Source of the DNA: an uncultured Acetatifactor sp.
Lineage (GTDB): Bacteria > Bacillota > Clostridia > Lachnospirales > Lachnospiraceae
Direction: 5' to 3'
Length of the DNA stretch: 34,424 nucleotides
Assembly: GCA_947625475.1 (NCBI GenBank)
Contig: CANQOL010000035.1
Location: 1 to 34,424 of the forward strand
The notes below the pieces were generated by a model. It saw nothing but the letters and a program-made list of their open reading frames with translations, did not search any database and was not told where the DNA came from. Positions 16,060 to 25,029 of the stretch are shown piece by piece; position 1 is the stretch's first letter, and each line of letters opens with the position of its first letter. A program made the position numbers and the translations under genes.

Positions 16060-17594
16060 TCCTGCAGACGACGGCCCTGCCGGATGAGGTGTGCCCGGAG
16101 AGGGAGCTGTACTATCGGGAGAGCGGGGAAACAGTTCAGACACAGGATGGGATTTTAGAGCTTGCGGAGGGGAGCCGGATCCGCACAGACACCTACATGA
16201 ACCTGCTGGATGCGGATGCCTGGGAAAGGTACGGGGAGATTTCCGGGATCTGTCTGCAGATCCGCCTCCAGGGAAGAGGGAGGCTGCGGATCTATCGGAT
16301 GGGAAACCCGGGGGAAGCGGGTACTGCGGAGGAAAGACCGGCCTCCGACGAGCTTCTGGCCGAGGCCGTCTGGAGCCTGCTTTTGCCGGAGGAAAAGGTG
16401 ATATCCCTGGGGGATGAGGACTCCCGGGGCCTGCTCTACTGGCAGTGGGAGGCATGGGAGACCAGCCGGATCCTGGAGAGCTCCTGGCAGGCTGAGGCGG
16501 CAGGGAGACGGGAGATCTGCCTGTCCCTTGTCATCTGCACCTATCACAGAAGGGTACAGTTGGAGAGAAACTTAAGCAGGCTATGTCCCGGGCTGGAAAA
16601 GCTGGAGAGGGAGAGAGAGAGAGGCTATGCCTCCCGGATCCTGGTGGTGGACAACGGCCGTGAGCTGGGGGAGGGCTGGCCGGAGCAGTACGGGGGCCGG
16701 GTAAGGCTCTATCCCAACCCCAACACCGGGGGCTCCGGAGGCTTCGGCCGGGGGATGGAAGAGACGGTGAAGAGCCTTCCTGAGTTTCCAGCCACCCATG
16801 TGCTGCTGATGGACGACGATGCGGAGCTGCAAATGGAGAGCATTGCCAGGTTATGCGCCCTGCTGTCTTGCCTGAGGGAAGAGTACCGAAAAGAGGCTGT
16901 GGCAGGGAGAATGTTCCGGATGGACCGCCGTCAGATCCAGTACACGGCGGCGGAGATCTGGAACGGTGGGGAGATCCGTCACATTGGCTGGAACCTGGAT
17001 ATGGGCCTGCGGGAGAACCTGCCCGGTATGAACGACAACCGGGGGGCCCAGTATGGGGGCTGGTGGATGTGCTGCTACCCCATAGAGTACATAAAAGCCA
17101 ACCGCCCCTTACCCTTTTTCCTCCACTGCGACGACGTGGAGTACGGCCTGCGTCAGGGAGGAACCCCAATTCTGCTGAACGGGATCCAGGTGTGGCATGA
17201 GACCTACGAGAAACGTCAGGATCCGGTAATTGCCTACTACGACGTGCGCAACAGCCTGTTTGTGAATGAGCTGTACAGCCGGCCTTTCGGGCGGGAAGAG
17301 ATCCTGGGGTTTTGGAAGGGGAAGATTTCAGAATGCCACCGCAGGGGGGATTACCTGGGGGAACGCCTGGGGATCCTGGGGCTGGTGGATTACCTGAAGG
17401 GCCGGAAGGAGCTGGAGGGAATCAACCCGGAGGGGCATCATAAGCGCCTTAGCCGGAAGAGATACGCCACCCGGCTTGGGAATGCGGTTTTGTGGCGGCT
17501 GGCGCAGCTGGGAGTCCGGCGCCGGGGCCCGGCTGGGCACTTTACTGTGGTGAAACCTGGCCCGGCAACAGGCCAGGAACCGGAATCCGGCTGA
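16056..17594 (+). CDS. GlfT2-like family 2 glycosyltransferase, first copy
   Basis: Probable cytoplasmic glycosyltransferase resembling galactofuranosyl/rhamnosyltransferases of the GlfT2 type, 512 residues. An N-terminal beta-rich domain (about 1-145) precedes the GT-A fold. Motifs seen are the start of the fold at LSLVICTYHRR, NTGGSGGFGRGM, the metal-binding triad Asp253-Asp254-Asp255, GGWWMCC, HCDDVEYGLR and the catalytic-region VWHE with His381. The start is GTG 16056 overlapping the previous stop, with GGAGGGGG 5 bases upstream; the open frame extends to 15915 inside the preceding gene, which is not credible. It probably extends a surface glycan; donor and acceptor are unknown. A paralog follows. 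Confidence 0.88.
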   Translation: MILQTTALPDEVCPERELYYRESGETVQTQDGILELAEGSRIRTDTYMNLLDADAWERYGEISGICLQIRLQGRGRLRIYRMGNPGEAGTAEERPASDELLAEAVWSLLLPEEKVISLGDEDSRGLLYWQWEAWETSRILESSWQAEAAGRREICLSLVICTYHRRVQLERNLSRLCPGLEKLERERERGYASRILVVDNGRELGEGWPEQYGGRVRLYPNPNTGGSGGFGRGMEETVKSLPEFPATHVLLMDDDAELQMESIARLCALLSCLREEYRKEAVAGRMFRMDRRQIQYTAAEIWNGGEIRHIGWNLDMGLRENLPGMNDNRGAQYGGWWMCCYPIEYIKANRPLPFFLHCDDVEYGLRQGGTPILLNGIQVWHETYEKRQDPVIAYYDVRNSLFVNELYSRPFGREEILGFWKGKISECHRRGDYLGERLGILGLVDYLKGRKELEGINPEGHHKRLSRKRYATRLGNAVLWRLAQLGVRRRGPAGHFTVVKPGPATGQEPESG

Positions 17595-17689
17595 GAAGCG
17601 CTATGGAATGACAGCCGGCAAAACGGGAACCCGGGGGTCGTGAATGTGTGACGAGGGAACGAAAGCCATCATTTACAGGAGAATAAAAA

Positions 17690-19516
17690 ATGGTTTCAAA
17701 TTCTGCTAAAATCCTTGACATCACGCTGCAGGATATCATATTCCAGCCGGATATTGCCGATGACAGGACGACGGGTATGTATTACAGAGGCATGAGTCCC
17801 ATACTGCTCACTGAAAATCACGATTTCCTTTTAAGAGAAGAATCTTTCTATGAATTTTTGACATATATCAATTCTCTGTCCGTCAGAAAATGGCGAACCT
17901 ACACCTTTGCCCATGATTTTACGCTCAAGCTTGACCTGAAGGGCAAATTTGCGATAGAGCTGATGGGGCATTACGTGGACAGCAGAAATAACATACAAAA
18001 AGAATGGCTTGGAAGGTATATGTTTGACCTGGATGATTATACGGAAATATCCCTTCCATATCCGGAAGATACGAACTGCTCGGTAGTATCGTTTCAGATA
18101 TCGCCTATAGAGGACACATTGATCCGCAGCGGAAAATACTGCGCCAAGACCGAAACAGTAAACGAGCCTTTTATCTCCTTAATTACGGCCACCTTCCGAA
18201 AGGAAAGCTATATCAGGAAAAACATAGCCCTGATACAGTCGAATCTTTTCGACGATAAGGAATATGCCCCCTATTTTCAGTGGTTCATCGTAGACAACGG
18301 AAGAACGCTTGATGTGAAGGAACTGTCAACAGACAAAATAAAGATCGTGCCAAACAGCAATACAGGCGGCTCAGGCGGCTTCACAAGAGGGATGATAGAA
18401 ACGCTGGACAATGACAGAAAGGCCACCCATGTTCTGCTCATGGACGATGACGTGGAATTCTTCCCTCAGAGCTTTAAAAGGCTCCTAAAGCTGCTTATGC
18501 TTATACGCCCCGAATACAGCGGCTGTTTCATCAGCGGGGCCATGCTGGAAGCGGCGGAAAAGAATATACAGCATGAGGATGTGGGTGTGTTCAGACCTGA
18601 CGCCTCCCACGGCCCTTACAAGCCCAGGTACGATCTGGCCCAGGAGGAGAGCGTCGTCAGAAACGAGCAGCCGATACCGGAGGACGTCCATCAATACGCA
18701 GGCTGGTGGTACTGCTGTATCCCCATGTCCGTGGTAAATGAAAGGAATCTGCCCCTGCCCTTTTTTGTCAGGGGAGACGATGTGGAATATTCCATACGCA
18801 GCCGTGCCAGGTTTCTCACCCTGAACGGGATCTGCATCTGGCATGAGGGTTTCGCCGATAAATTTTCAGGGGCCATGGAGCTGTATCAGGTGCATAGAAA
18901 CGATCTGATCCTCAGGGCAATGCACCCGCAGCTGGATGACGTGCAGCTGATAAAAAGGATCCGGGAGCTGTTCTGGGAGGAGATCTTCAAGCTGGATTAC
19001 AGAGGGGCGGAGCTTCTGCTGGATTCGGTGGAAGATTTTTTGAAGGGGCCGGAATTTATAGAGTCCCTCGACGGGGAAAAAAACATGCGGGAGAAAGCGG
19101 CCAAGGACAATGTCCTGCGGCCCATCACGGAGGAGATCCGCAGGTATATGGATCCCGACAGGCTGTATCGGTATGAAAAGCTCCCAGGGCCCGCCAAGTT
19201 TTTTTATGATCACACCTGCAACGGCCAGAAGCGTGTCCGGATCTGGATGCGGGCGAGGATCGGCGTCATCCCTTACGGATTCGGCTACTGTCCGGCCAAA
19301 CAGAACCTGGCGGAGACGGTGTACGCCGTGGATGTGCGCAGGGGAGCCTATGCGGTGTACAGACGCTCCCACAGGGAGTTTCGGAGACTGACAGAGCGCT
19401 ACCGCAGACTGATGAGCCGCTATGACGCGGAATATGAGGCCCTCGCGGAAAAATATCGGGAGAAAAGGGAATGGCTTACGAGCGGGAACTTTTGGGAGCA
19501 GTACCTGAAAGGCTGA
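17690..19516 (+). CDS. GlfT2-like family 2 glycosyltransferase, second copy
   Basis: Second GlfT2-type enzyme, 608 residues, with the same order of motifs: N-terminal beta-rich domain (about 1-150), SLITATFRKESY, NTGGSGGFTRGM, Asp252-Asp253-Asp254, AGWWYCC, RGDDVEYSIR and WHEG with His385. The C-terminal region is longer than in the first copy and ends in a charged helical stretch rich in Arg, Tyr and Glu. ATG 17690 follows ACAGGAGA. The 95-base gap from the first copy shows no terminator. Its 5' half has noticeably lower GC than its neighbours and its 3' half is GC-rich again, so it may itself be a mosaic. Paired GlfT2-like enzymes can make alternating linkages; that is only a suggestion here. 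Confidence 0.87.
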   Translation: MVSNSAKILDITLQDIIFQPDIADDRTTGMYYRGMSPILLTENHDFLLREESFYEFLTYINSLSVRKWRTYTFAHDFTLKLDLKGKFAIELMGHYVDSRNNIQKEWLGRYMFDLDDYTEISLPYPEDTNCSVVSFQISPIEDTLIRSGKYCAKTETVNEPFISLITATFRKESYIRKNIALIQSNLFDDKEYAPYFQWFIVDNGRTLDVKELSTDKIKIVPNSNTGGSGGFTRGMIETLDNDRKATHVLLMDDDVEFFPQSFKRLLKLLMLIRPEYSGCFISGAMLEAAEKNIQHEDVGVFRPDASHGPYKPRYDLAQEESVVRNEQPIPEDVHQYAGWWYCCIPMSVVNERNLPLPFFVRGDDVEYSIRSRARFLTLNGICIWHEGFADKFSGAMELYQVHRNDLILRAMHPQLDDVQLIKRIRELFWEEIFKLDYRGAELLLDSVEDFLKGPEFIESLDGEKNMREKAAKDNVLRPITEEIRRYMDPDRLYRYEKLPGPAKFFYDHTCNGQKRVRIWMRARIGVIPYGFGYCPAKQNLAETVYAVDVRRGAYAVYRRSHREFRRLTERYRRLMSRYDAEYEALAEKYREKREWLTSGNFWEQYLKG

Positions 19517-19553
19517 AAAGAGGGGCTGCCCGCTCTATGCCCGGAGTCGAAAT

Positions 19554-20711
19554 ATGGGGAAAAAATACGATGTTGGCATATTGGGAGTCTGGACGGGATG
19601 CAATTACGGCAGTATCGCCACCTATTACGCGCTGCATCAGTTCATCCGGAGTGAGGGAAGAAGCGTTCTGATGATCGACAAGCCCATCCTGATGGAGGAT
19701 GACGTGGAACGGACGCAGACACACGCCAGGCGGTTCGGAGAGGAGCATTATCACATCAGTCCCCAGTACCGGCTGGAGGAGCTGCAAAAGCTCAACGAGA
19801 GCTGCGAGACTTTTGTGATCGGTTCGGACCAGGTATGGAATTACGGGATCAGCAGAAATTTCGGAAAGGCTTTTTACCTGGATTTCGCGGCCCGGGACAA
19901 AAAAAAGATCGCATACGCCGCCTCCTTCGGACATGAGGTGGATTTCGCCCCTCCCGGCGAGCGCCGGAGGATCTCGGAATATATGAGCCATTTTGACGGG
20001 ATCTCGGTCCGGGAGGCGGATGGGGTCAGGCTGTGCCAGGAGGCCTACGGGATTCTGGCCCGACAGGTCCTGGACCCGGTCCTTATGGCGCATCCGGCCA
20101 TATTTGAGCCCCTGATCGAGAGGGCCTCGGCCCGGGAGAGGGAGCCCTATCTGGCGGCGTATATTTTAGACCCCACTCCGGAGATCCGGGAGGCCATCCT
20201 GTATCTGGCCAAAAAGCTGGGGGGACTGAAGATTGTCAACCTGCTGGACGGGTTGCCCTGGCTGTTTGAGAGGAACCGCAGGCTTATGGATCTGCCCAAC
20301 TGCGTGGAGAACCTGCAGGAGGAGGACTGGCTGTACTATCTGAGCCATGCGGACTTCATCCTGACGGACTCCTGTCATGGGGCCGCCCTGGCCCTGCTCT
20401 TCCACAGACAGTTTCTCCTTCTGGAAAATGAAGCCAGAGGGATCTCCAGGGTCCGATCCCTGACGGGGCTGTTTGGGCTGGAGACGCGTCTGGTGAGCGA
20501 TCCCCGGCGGATCCGGGAGGATGCGTCCCTCCTGGAGCGGATCCCTTACCAGAAGGTGGACCGGATCCTGTGGAGGGAGAGGAAAAGGAGCAGAGCCTTT
20601 CTCAGGGACGCTCTGAATGCCCCCAAGCTCTCCTACAGGGAGCTGGAGGAGAAAAACCGCGCCAGGGGATGGGCGGAAGATATGTTTCAGGAGGAAGGGA
20701 TGTCATCATGA
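19554..20711 (+). CDS. Polysaccharide pyruvyl transferase family protein
   Basis: Protein of 385 residues of the CsaB/WcaK-like family, which transfers a pyruvate ketal from phosphoenolpyruvate to sugars of surface polymers. Visible family segments are the N-terminal [17 protein letters not shown], the central [10 protein letters not shown] and the C-terminal [20 protein letters not shown], with a basic tail. Start ATG 19554 has only a weak ribosome binding site (CCGGAGTCGAAAT). It ends in an ATGA overlap with the UDP-glucose dehydrogenase gene. Many members of this family are uncharacterised and pyruvylation is inferred from the family. Confidence 0.85.
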   Translation: MGKKYDVGILGVWTGCNYGSIATYYALHQFIRSEGRSVLMIDKPILMEDDVERTQTHARRFGEEHYHISPQYRLEELQKLNESCETFVIGSDQVWNYGISRNFGKAFYLDFAARDKKKIAYAASFGHEVDFAPPGERRRISEYMSHFDGISVREADGVRLCQEAYGILARQVLDPVLMAHPAIFEPLIERASAREREPYLAAYILDPTPEIREAILYLAKKLGGLKIVNLLDGLPWLFERNRRLMDLPNCVENLQEEDWLYYLSHADFILTDSCHGAALALLFHRQFLLLENEARGISRVRSLTGLFGLETRLVSDPRRIREDASLLERIPYQKVDRILWRERKRSRAFLRDALNAPKLSYRELEEKNRARGWAEDMFQEEGMSS

Positions 20712-21949
20712 AGATAGCGGTTGCTGGGATCGGATATGTAGGACTGTCGGTGGCGACGCTCCTGTCCCAACACAACCATGTCACGGCGGTGGATGTGGTG
20801 CAGGGTAAAGTGGATCTGGTGAATCGGCGGATCTCTCCCATTGCAGACAGGGAGATTGAGCGCTTTTTTGCGGAAAAGAGGCTGAATCTGTCCGCCGTCC
20901 GGGACGGGAAGGCGGCCTACAGGGAGGCGGATGTGGCGGTGATCGCGGTTCCCACCAACTACGATCCCGATCAGGATCACTTTGACACTTCTCATATCGA
21001 GGAGGCTGTGGAAGAGATCCTGGGCTGCGGCAGCAGGGCGCTTCTGGTGATCAAGTCCACAGTGCCTGTGGGATACACGGAGGCGCTGCGGGAACGGACC
21101 GGATATGGAAGGATTCTGTTTTGCCCGGAGTTTTTGCGGGAGTCCCGGGCGCTGCAGGACAATCTGTACCCCTCCCGGATCATCCTGGGATACGACCAGG
21201 GGGAGGAAGACCTGGCCGGGGACGCCCGCCTGTTTGCCCGGCTGATGTGCGAGGGTGCCTGTAAAAAGGACATCCCGGTGCTGCACATGGGCTCCACCGA
21301 GGCGGAGGCGGTAAAGCTGTTCGCCAACACCTACCTGGCCCTTCGGGTGAGCTATTTTAACGAGCTGGACACCTACGCGGAGCTGAAAGGCCTGGACAGC
21401 GGACAGATCATCCGGGGAGTGTGCCTGGATCCCAGGATCGGGGATTTTTACAACAATCCCAGCTTTGGGTACGGGGGGTACTGCCTGCCAAAGGATACGA
21501 AGCAGCTTCTGGCCAATTACAGGGATGTACCGGAGAACCTGATCGCGGCCATCGTGGAGAGCAACCGTACAAGAAAAGATTTTATCGCGGAGCAGGTGCT
21601 CAGGCGCATGGGGAAGGAGGCAGGAGGAAGAAGAGATGCGGAAGAAAAGAGAGATACAGGAAAGACTCCCACGGTGGGGGTGTTCCGCCTGACCATGAAG
21701 AGCAACAGCGATAATTTCCGACAGAGCTCCATCCAGGGAGTGATGAGGCGGATCGGGGAGAAGGGTGTGAGGATCCTGATCTACGAACCCACTTTGGAGG
21801 ACGGATCGGAATATGCCGGGTATGAGGTGGTCAACGATCTGGAGAGGTTCAAGGACTCCAGCGATGCGATCCTGGCCAATCGGTATGACTCCTGCCTGGA
21901 CGATGTGGCGGAGAAGGTTTATACGAAGGACTTGTTTGGCAGGGACTAG
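20708..21949 (+). CDS. ugd: UDP-glucose 6-dehydrogenase
   Basis: Oxidises UDP-glucose to UDP-glucuronate with two NAD, supplying an acidic sugar donor. The 413-residue protein has the N-terminal Rossmann motif [30 protein letters not shown], the FCPEFLRES segment, and the catalytic cysteine Cys259 in [14 protein letters not shown]. The form resembles the shorter streptococcal HasB type. A charged insertion rich in Lys, Arg and Glu (about residues 300-317) precedes the C-terminal domain. ATG 20708 overlaps the previous stop. The symbol ugd is used generically; hasB or tuaD would describe the same activity. The locus therefore probably makes a glucuronate-containing polymer. Confidence 0.93.
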   Translation: MKIAVAGIGYVGLSVATLLSQHNHVTAVDVVQGKVDLVNRRISPIADREIERFFAEKRLNLSAVRDGKAAYREADVAVIAVPTNYDPDQDHFDTSHIEEAVEEILGCGSRALLVIKSTVPVGYTEALRERTGYGRILFCPEFLRESRALQDNLYPSRIILGYDQGEEDLAGDARLFARLMCEGACKKDIPVLHMGSTEAEAVKLFANTYLALRVSYFNELDTYAELKGLDSGQIIRGVCLDPRIGDFYNNPSFGYGGYCLPKDTKQLLANYRDVPENLIAAIVESNRTRKDFIAEQVLRRMGKEAGGRRDAEEKRDTGKTPTVGVFRLTMKSNSDNFRQSSIQGVMRRIGEKGVRILIYEPTLEDGSEYAGYEVVNDLERFKDSSDAILANRYDSCLDDVAEKVYTKDLFGRD

Positions 21950-22052
21950 GGCAGGGGGCCGGGCGGGACCGGCCAAGGGGATAGAAAATTCCAATGGCAG
22001 AGGTATGAGGATGGGCCGGAAACGGGACAGAGATGGGAGGAAAAACTGCATA

Positions 22053-24998
22053 GTGCGTGTCAGGACACAGGGCGGTGCGGCTGTGGCGGTCTCAGTGATC
22101 ATCCCGGTCTACAACGCGGAAGCTTATCTGCGCCGGTGCCTGGAGAGCGTGACGGGACAGACCCTGGAGGAGATCGAGATCCTGTGTGTGGACGACGGCT
22201 CCACGGACGGGTCTTTAGCGATCCTGGAGGAGTATGAGAAAAGGGACAGGCGGCTCCGGATTCTGCGCAGACCTCATCAGGGAGCGGCGGCGGCCAGAAA
22301 CGCCGGGCTTGGCGCCGCCAGGGGGAGATACCTCTCCATTCTGGACGCGGACGATTTCTTTGAGAGAGACATGCTGGAGAAGGCCCTGGCAAGGGCCCGG
22401 GAGGGCGGGGCGCAGATCACAGTGTTTCAGACCGATCTGTACGACGATGCATCCGGGTGCTTTGAGGCATGCGGCTACAGCATCCTGACGGACCGTCTGC
22501 CCGGGCGGGATCCCTTCAGTCCCCGGGAGATCCCGGAGAGGATCTTCAACATCGGCTGCGGCTGGGCCTGGGACAAGCTCTTTGAGCGGGCCTTTGTGGA
22601 GCGGTGCGGGATCCGGTTCCAGAACATCCGTACTACCAACGACATGCTCTTTGTCTTTTACCTATACAGCCGCGCGGAGAGAATCTCCGTGCTCAGAGAG
22701 GTGCTGGCCCATCACAGAGTCAATGTGGCCGGAACCTTGTCCGCCACCAGAGAGCGTTCCTGGGACAACTGTTATCTCGCGCTGAGAGCGCTTCAGGAGA
22801 GGCTGCGCCGGGACGGGAGCTATGAGACATACCGCCGCAGCTTTGTGAACTGGTCCCTGAACCTGCTCCTTTGGCATATGGACACCCTGCAGGAAAACTG
22901 CCGCAGGCTCCTGGAGATCAAGTGCCGGACCGGGTACTTTCAGACGCTGGATATACTGGGGAAGGAACCCGGATATTTCCACAGCCGGGAGGAGTACCGC
23001 AGGCTCTGTGAGATCATGGAGAGGGGGCGGCGCGTCAAGGTCTCCGTGATTCTTTGCGTATACAACGGGGAGCGGTATCTGAGGGAATGTCTGGAGAGTA
23101 TCGGCTCCCAGACTCTGGAGGAGATCCAGATCCTCTGCGTGGACGACGGCTCCCGGGACTCCACCGCCGCCATCCTGGAGGAGTTCGCGGGGCGGGACAG
23201 ACGGGCGGTTGTGATCGCCAAGGAACACACCAACGCCGGGGACGGACGGAACCTGGGTCTGGAGCTGGCGGATGGAGAGTATCTCTCCATCCTGGACGGG
23301 GACGACCTCTTTGAGCCGGATATGCTTCGAAGTGCCTATGAGGCGGCGGCCGGTCTCCCGGCTCCCGGGGAGAAAGCGGACGTGTGCCTGTTCCGCCGGG
23401 TGCAGTTTGAGGATGGGGAGGAGGGCGTGCGGGACTGCCCCTGGACCCTGAAGACGGAGCAGATGCCCCAGGGGCGCCCCTTTTCCCCGCGGGACTGTCC
23501 GGACCGGGCCTTCACCATGACCGGCTGTACGGCCTGGGACAAGCTCTTCCGCAGGGAATTTATCCAAAGAGAGGGGATCCGCTTCCAGAGCCTGTCCTCC
23601 TGCAACGACATGCGGTTTACCTTTTCGGCTCTGGCCGCCGCGGCCCGGATCACGACTCTGGATCAGGTGCTGGTTCGGCAGAGAGTGGGCCATGTCCGTT
23701 TTCTGGCCCGGGACATCGAATTTCTCTGGCTGGATTTCTTTCACGCGCTGAAGGGACTGAAGGACTGGCTGACTGAGAGGGGGCTGTACGAAACCTTTCA
23801 GCGGGGATACCTGAACTGGGCGCTGGATTTCTCCCTGTGGAATATGCATCACTACAGGGAAAGCTTCCGGGAGCTGATCCGCCAGAGCCTGAAGCGCCGG
23901 ATTTTCCGGGAGCTGGGACTGGCCCAGGCCCCGCCGGAGACCTTCTTCTCCCGGGAGCAGTATGAAGAGATGAGAGAAATCCTGGAGGAAGGGGCAGGGG
24001 AGAAGGGTACATCCGGCGGATGGGGCCCTCTCCGCCCCAGGGTGTCCGTGGTGATCCCGGTCTACAACGTGGAGCCCTATCTTCGCCTGTGCCTGGAGAG
24101 CGCGGTAAACCAGACCCTGGAGGAGATCGAGATCATCGCCGTCAACGACGGCTCCACGGACGGCTGCCCGAAGATCCTGCGGGAGTATGCGTCCCGGGAC
24201 AGACGGATCCGGGTGATCGACCAGCCAAACGGCGGCTACGGCAGGGCCATGAACAGGGGGATCGAACAGGCCCGGGGGGAGTATATCGGGATCCTGGAGC
24301 CGGACGACTTTGCGGACCCCCATATGTTTGAGGATCTGTATCTGGCGGCAAAGAAAAAGAGGCTGGACTTTGTGAAGGCGGATTTTTACCGATTTCAGCA
24401 CGACCCATCCGGCCAGCTGAGGCTGTCCTGCATCCGGACGGCGAAGGAGGACCGGAACTACCGCAGGGTGATCCGGCCCATGAAAAAACCGGACTCCTTT
24501 CACTATGTGATGAACACCTGGTGCGGGATCTACCGGAGGGATTTCCTGGAAAAGCACAGGATCCGCCACAACGAGACCCCGGGCGCCTCCTTCCAGGACA
24601 ACGGCTTCTGGTTCCAGACCATGATGTACGCCAGGAGGGCCATGTACCTGGACCGGCCCTGTTACTTCAACCGCAGGGATAACCCGGGTTCCTCCGTCCT
24701 CAGCCCGGAGAAGGTGTTTTGTATGAATGAGGAGTACGAATTCATCCGGGAGCTGGTGATGGAGAGAGGGCGGGATAAAAAACTCCTGCTGAGGTTGATG
24801 CATGTGAAGCAGTTTCGGAATTATCGGTATCGGTATGAGACCATCGCGCCACAGTACAGAGAGGCATTTCTGAAAAGAGCGAGGGAGGAGTTCGGGGAGG
24901 CGCAGGCCATGGGGGAATTAGACCTCAGTCTCTTTCAGCCTGAGGAGCGGGAAGTGCTGGGACGGATGATGAATGCGGAAATAAGCGAGGAAGCTTAA
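22053..24998 (+). CDS. Triple GT2-domain glycosyltransferase
   Basis: Three consecutive GT-A family 2 domains in one 981-residue chain, presumably adding several sugars in sequence. Domain A starts near residue 13 (VSVIIPVYNAEAY, with CVDDGSTDGS and LDADD). Domain B starts near 330 (VSVILCVYNGERY, CVDDGSRDS, LDGDD). Domain C starts near 664 (VSVVIPVYNVEPY, AVNDGSTDGC, LEPDD). In domain C the DXD region reads EPDD. Each is followed by a helical region with a conserved W-DKLF or W-GIYRR element. The start is uncertain: GTG 22053 has GGGAGG 12 bases upstream, while ATG 22005 and 22011 have weaker sites; the frame is open to 21813 inside ugd. Domain C is closely related to the first domain of the next gene. 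Confidence 0.88.
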   Translation: MRVRTQGGAAVAVSVIIPVYNAEAYLRRCLESVTGQTLEEIEILCVDDGSTDGSLAILEEYEKRDRRLRILRRPHQGAAAARNAGLGAARGRYLSILDADDFFERDMLEKALARAREGGAQITVFQTDLYDDASGCFEACGYSILTDRLPGRDPFSPREIPERIFNIGCGWAWDKLFERAFVERCGIRFQNIRTTNDMLFVFYLYSRAERISVLREVLAHHRVNVAGTLSATRERSWDNCYLALRALQERLRRDGSYETYRRSFVNWSLNLLLWHMDTLQENCRRLLEIKCRTGYFQTLDILGKEPGYFHSREEYRRLCEIMERGRRVKVSVILCVYNGERYLRECLESIGSQTLEEIQILCVDDGSRDSTAAILEEFAGRDRRAVVIAKEHTNAGDGRNLGLELADGEYLSILDGDDLFEPDMLRSAYEAAAGLPAPGEKADVCLFRRVQFEDGEEGVRDCPWTLKTEQMPQGRPFSPRDCPDRAFTMTGCTAWDKLFRREFIQREGIRFQSLSSCNDMRFTFSALAAAARITTLDQVLVRQRVGHVRFLARDIEFLWLDFFHALKGLKDWLTERGLYETFQRGYLNWALDFSLWNMHHYRESFRELIRQSLKRRIFRELGLAQAPPETFFSREQYEEMREILEEGAGEKGTSGGWGPLRPRVSVVIPVYNVEPYLRLCLESAVNQTLEEIEIIAVNDGSTDGCPKILREYASRDRRIRVIDQPNGGYGRAMNRGIEQARGEYIGILEPDDFADPHMFEDLYLAAKKKRLDFVKADFYRFQHDPSGQLRLSCIRTAKEDRNYRRVIRPMKKPDSFHYVMNTWCGIYRRDFLEKHRIRHNETPGASFQDNGFWFQTMMYARRAMYLDRPCYFNRRDNPGSSVLSPEKVFCMNEEYEFIRELVMERGRDKKLLLRLMHVKQFRNYRYRYETIAPQYREAFLKRAREEFGEAQAMGELDLSLFQPEEREVLGRMMNAEISEEA

Positions 24999-25029
24999 TA
25001 TATATCAAGAAAAAGGAGAGAGCCGGCAA

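Noticed and set aside
22662..24803. 713-codon minus-strand ORF opposite the triple-GT2 gene
   Set aside because: Shadow of biased codon use; the + strand carries clear GT2 motifs across the whole stretch.
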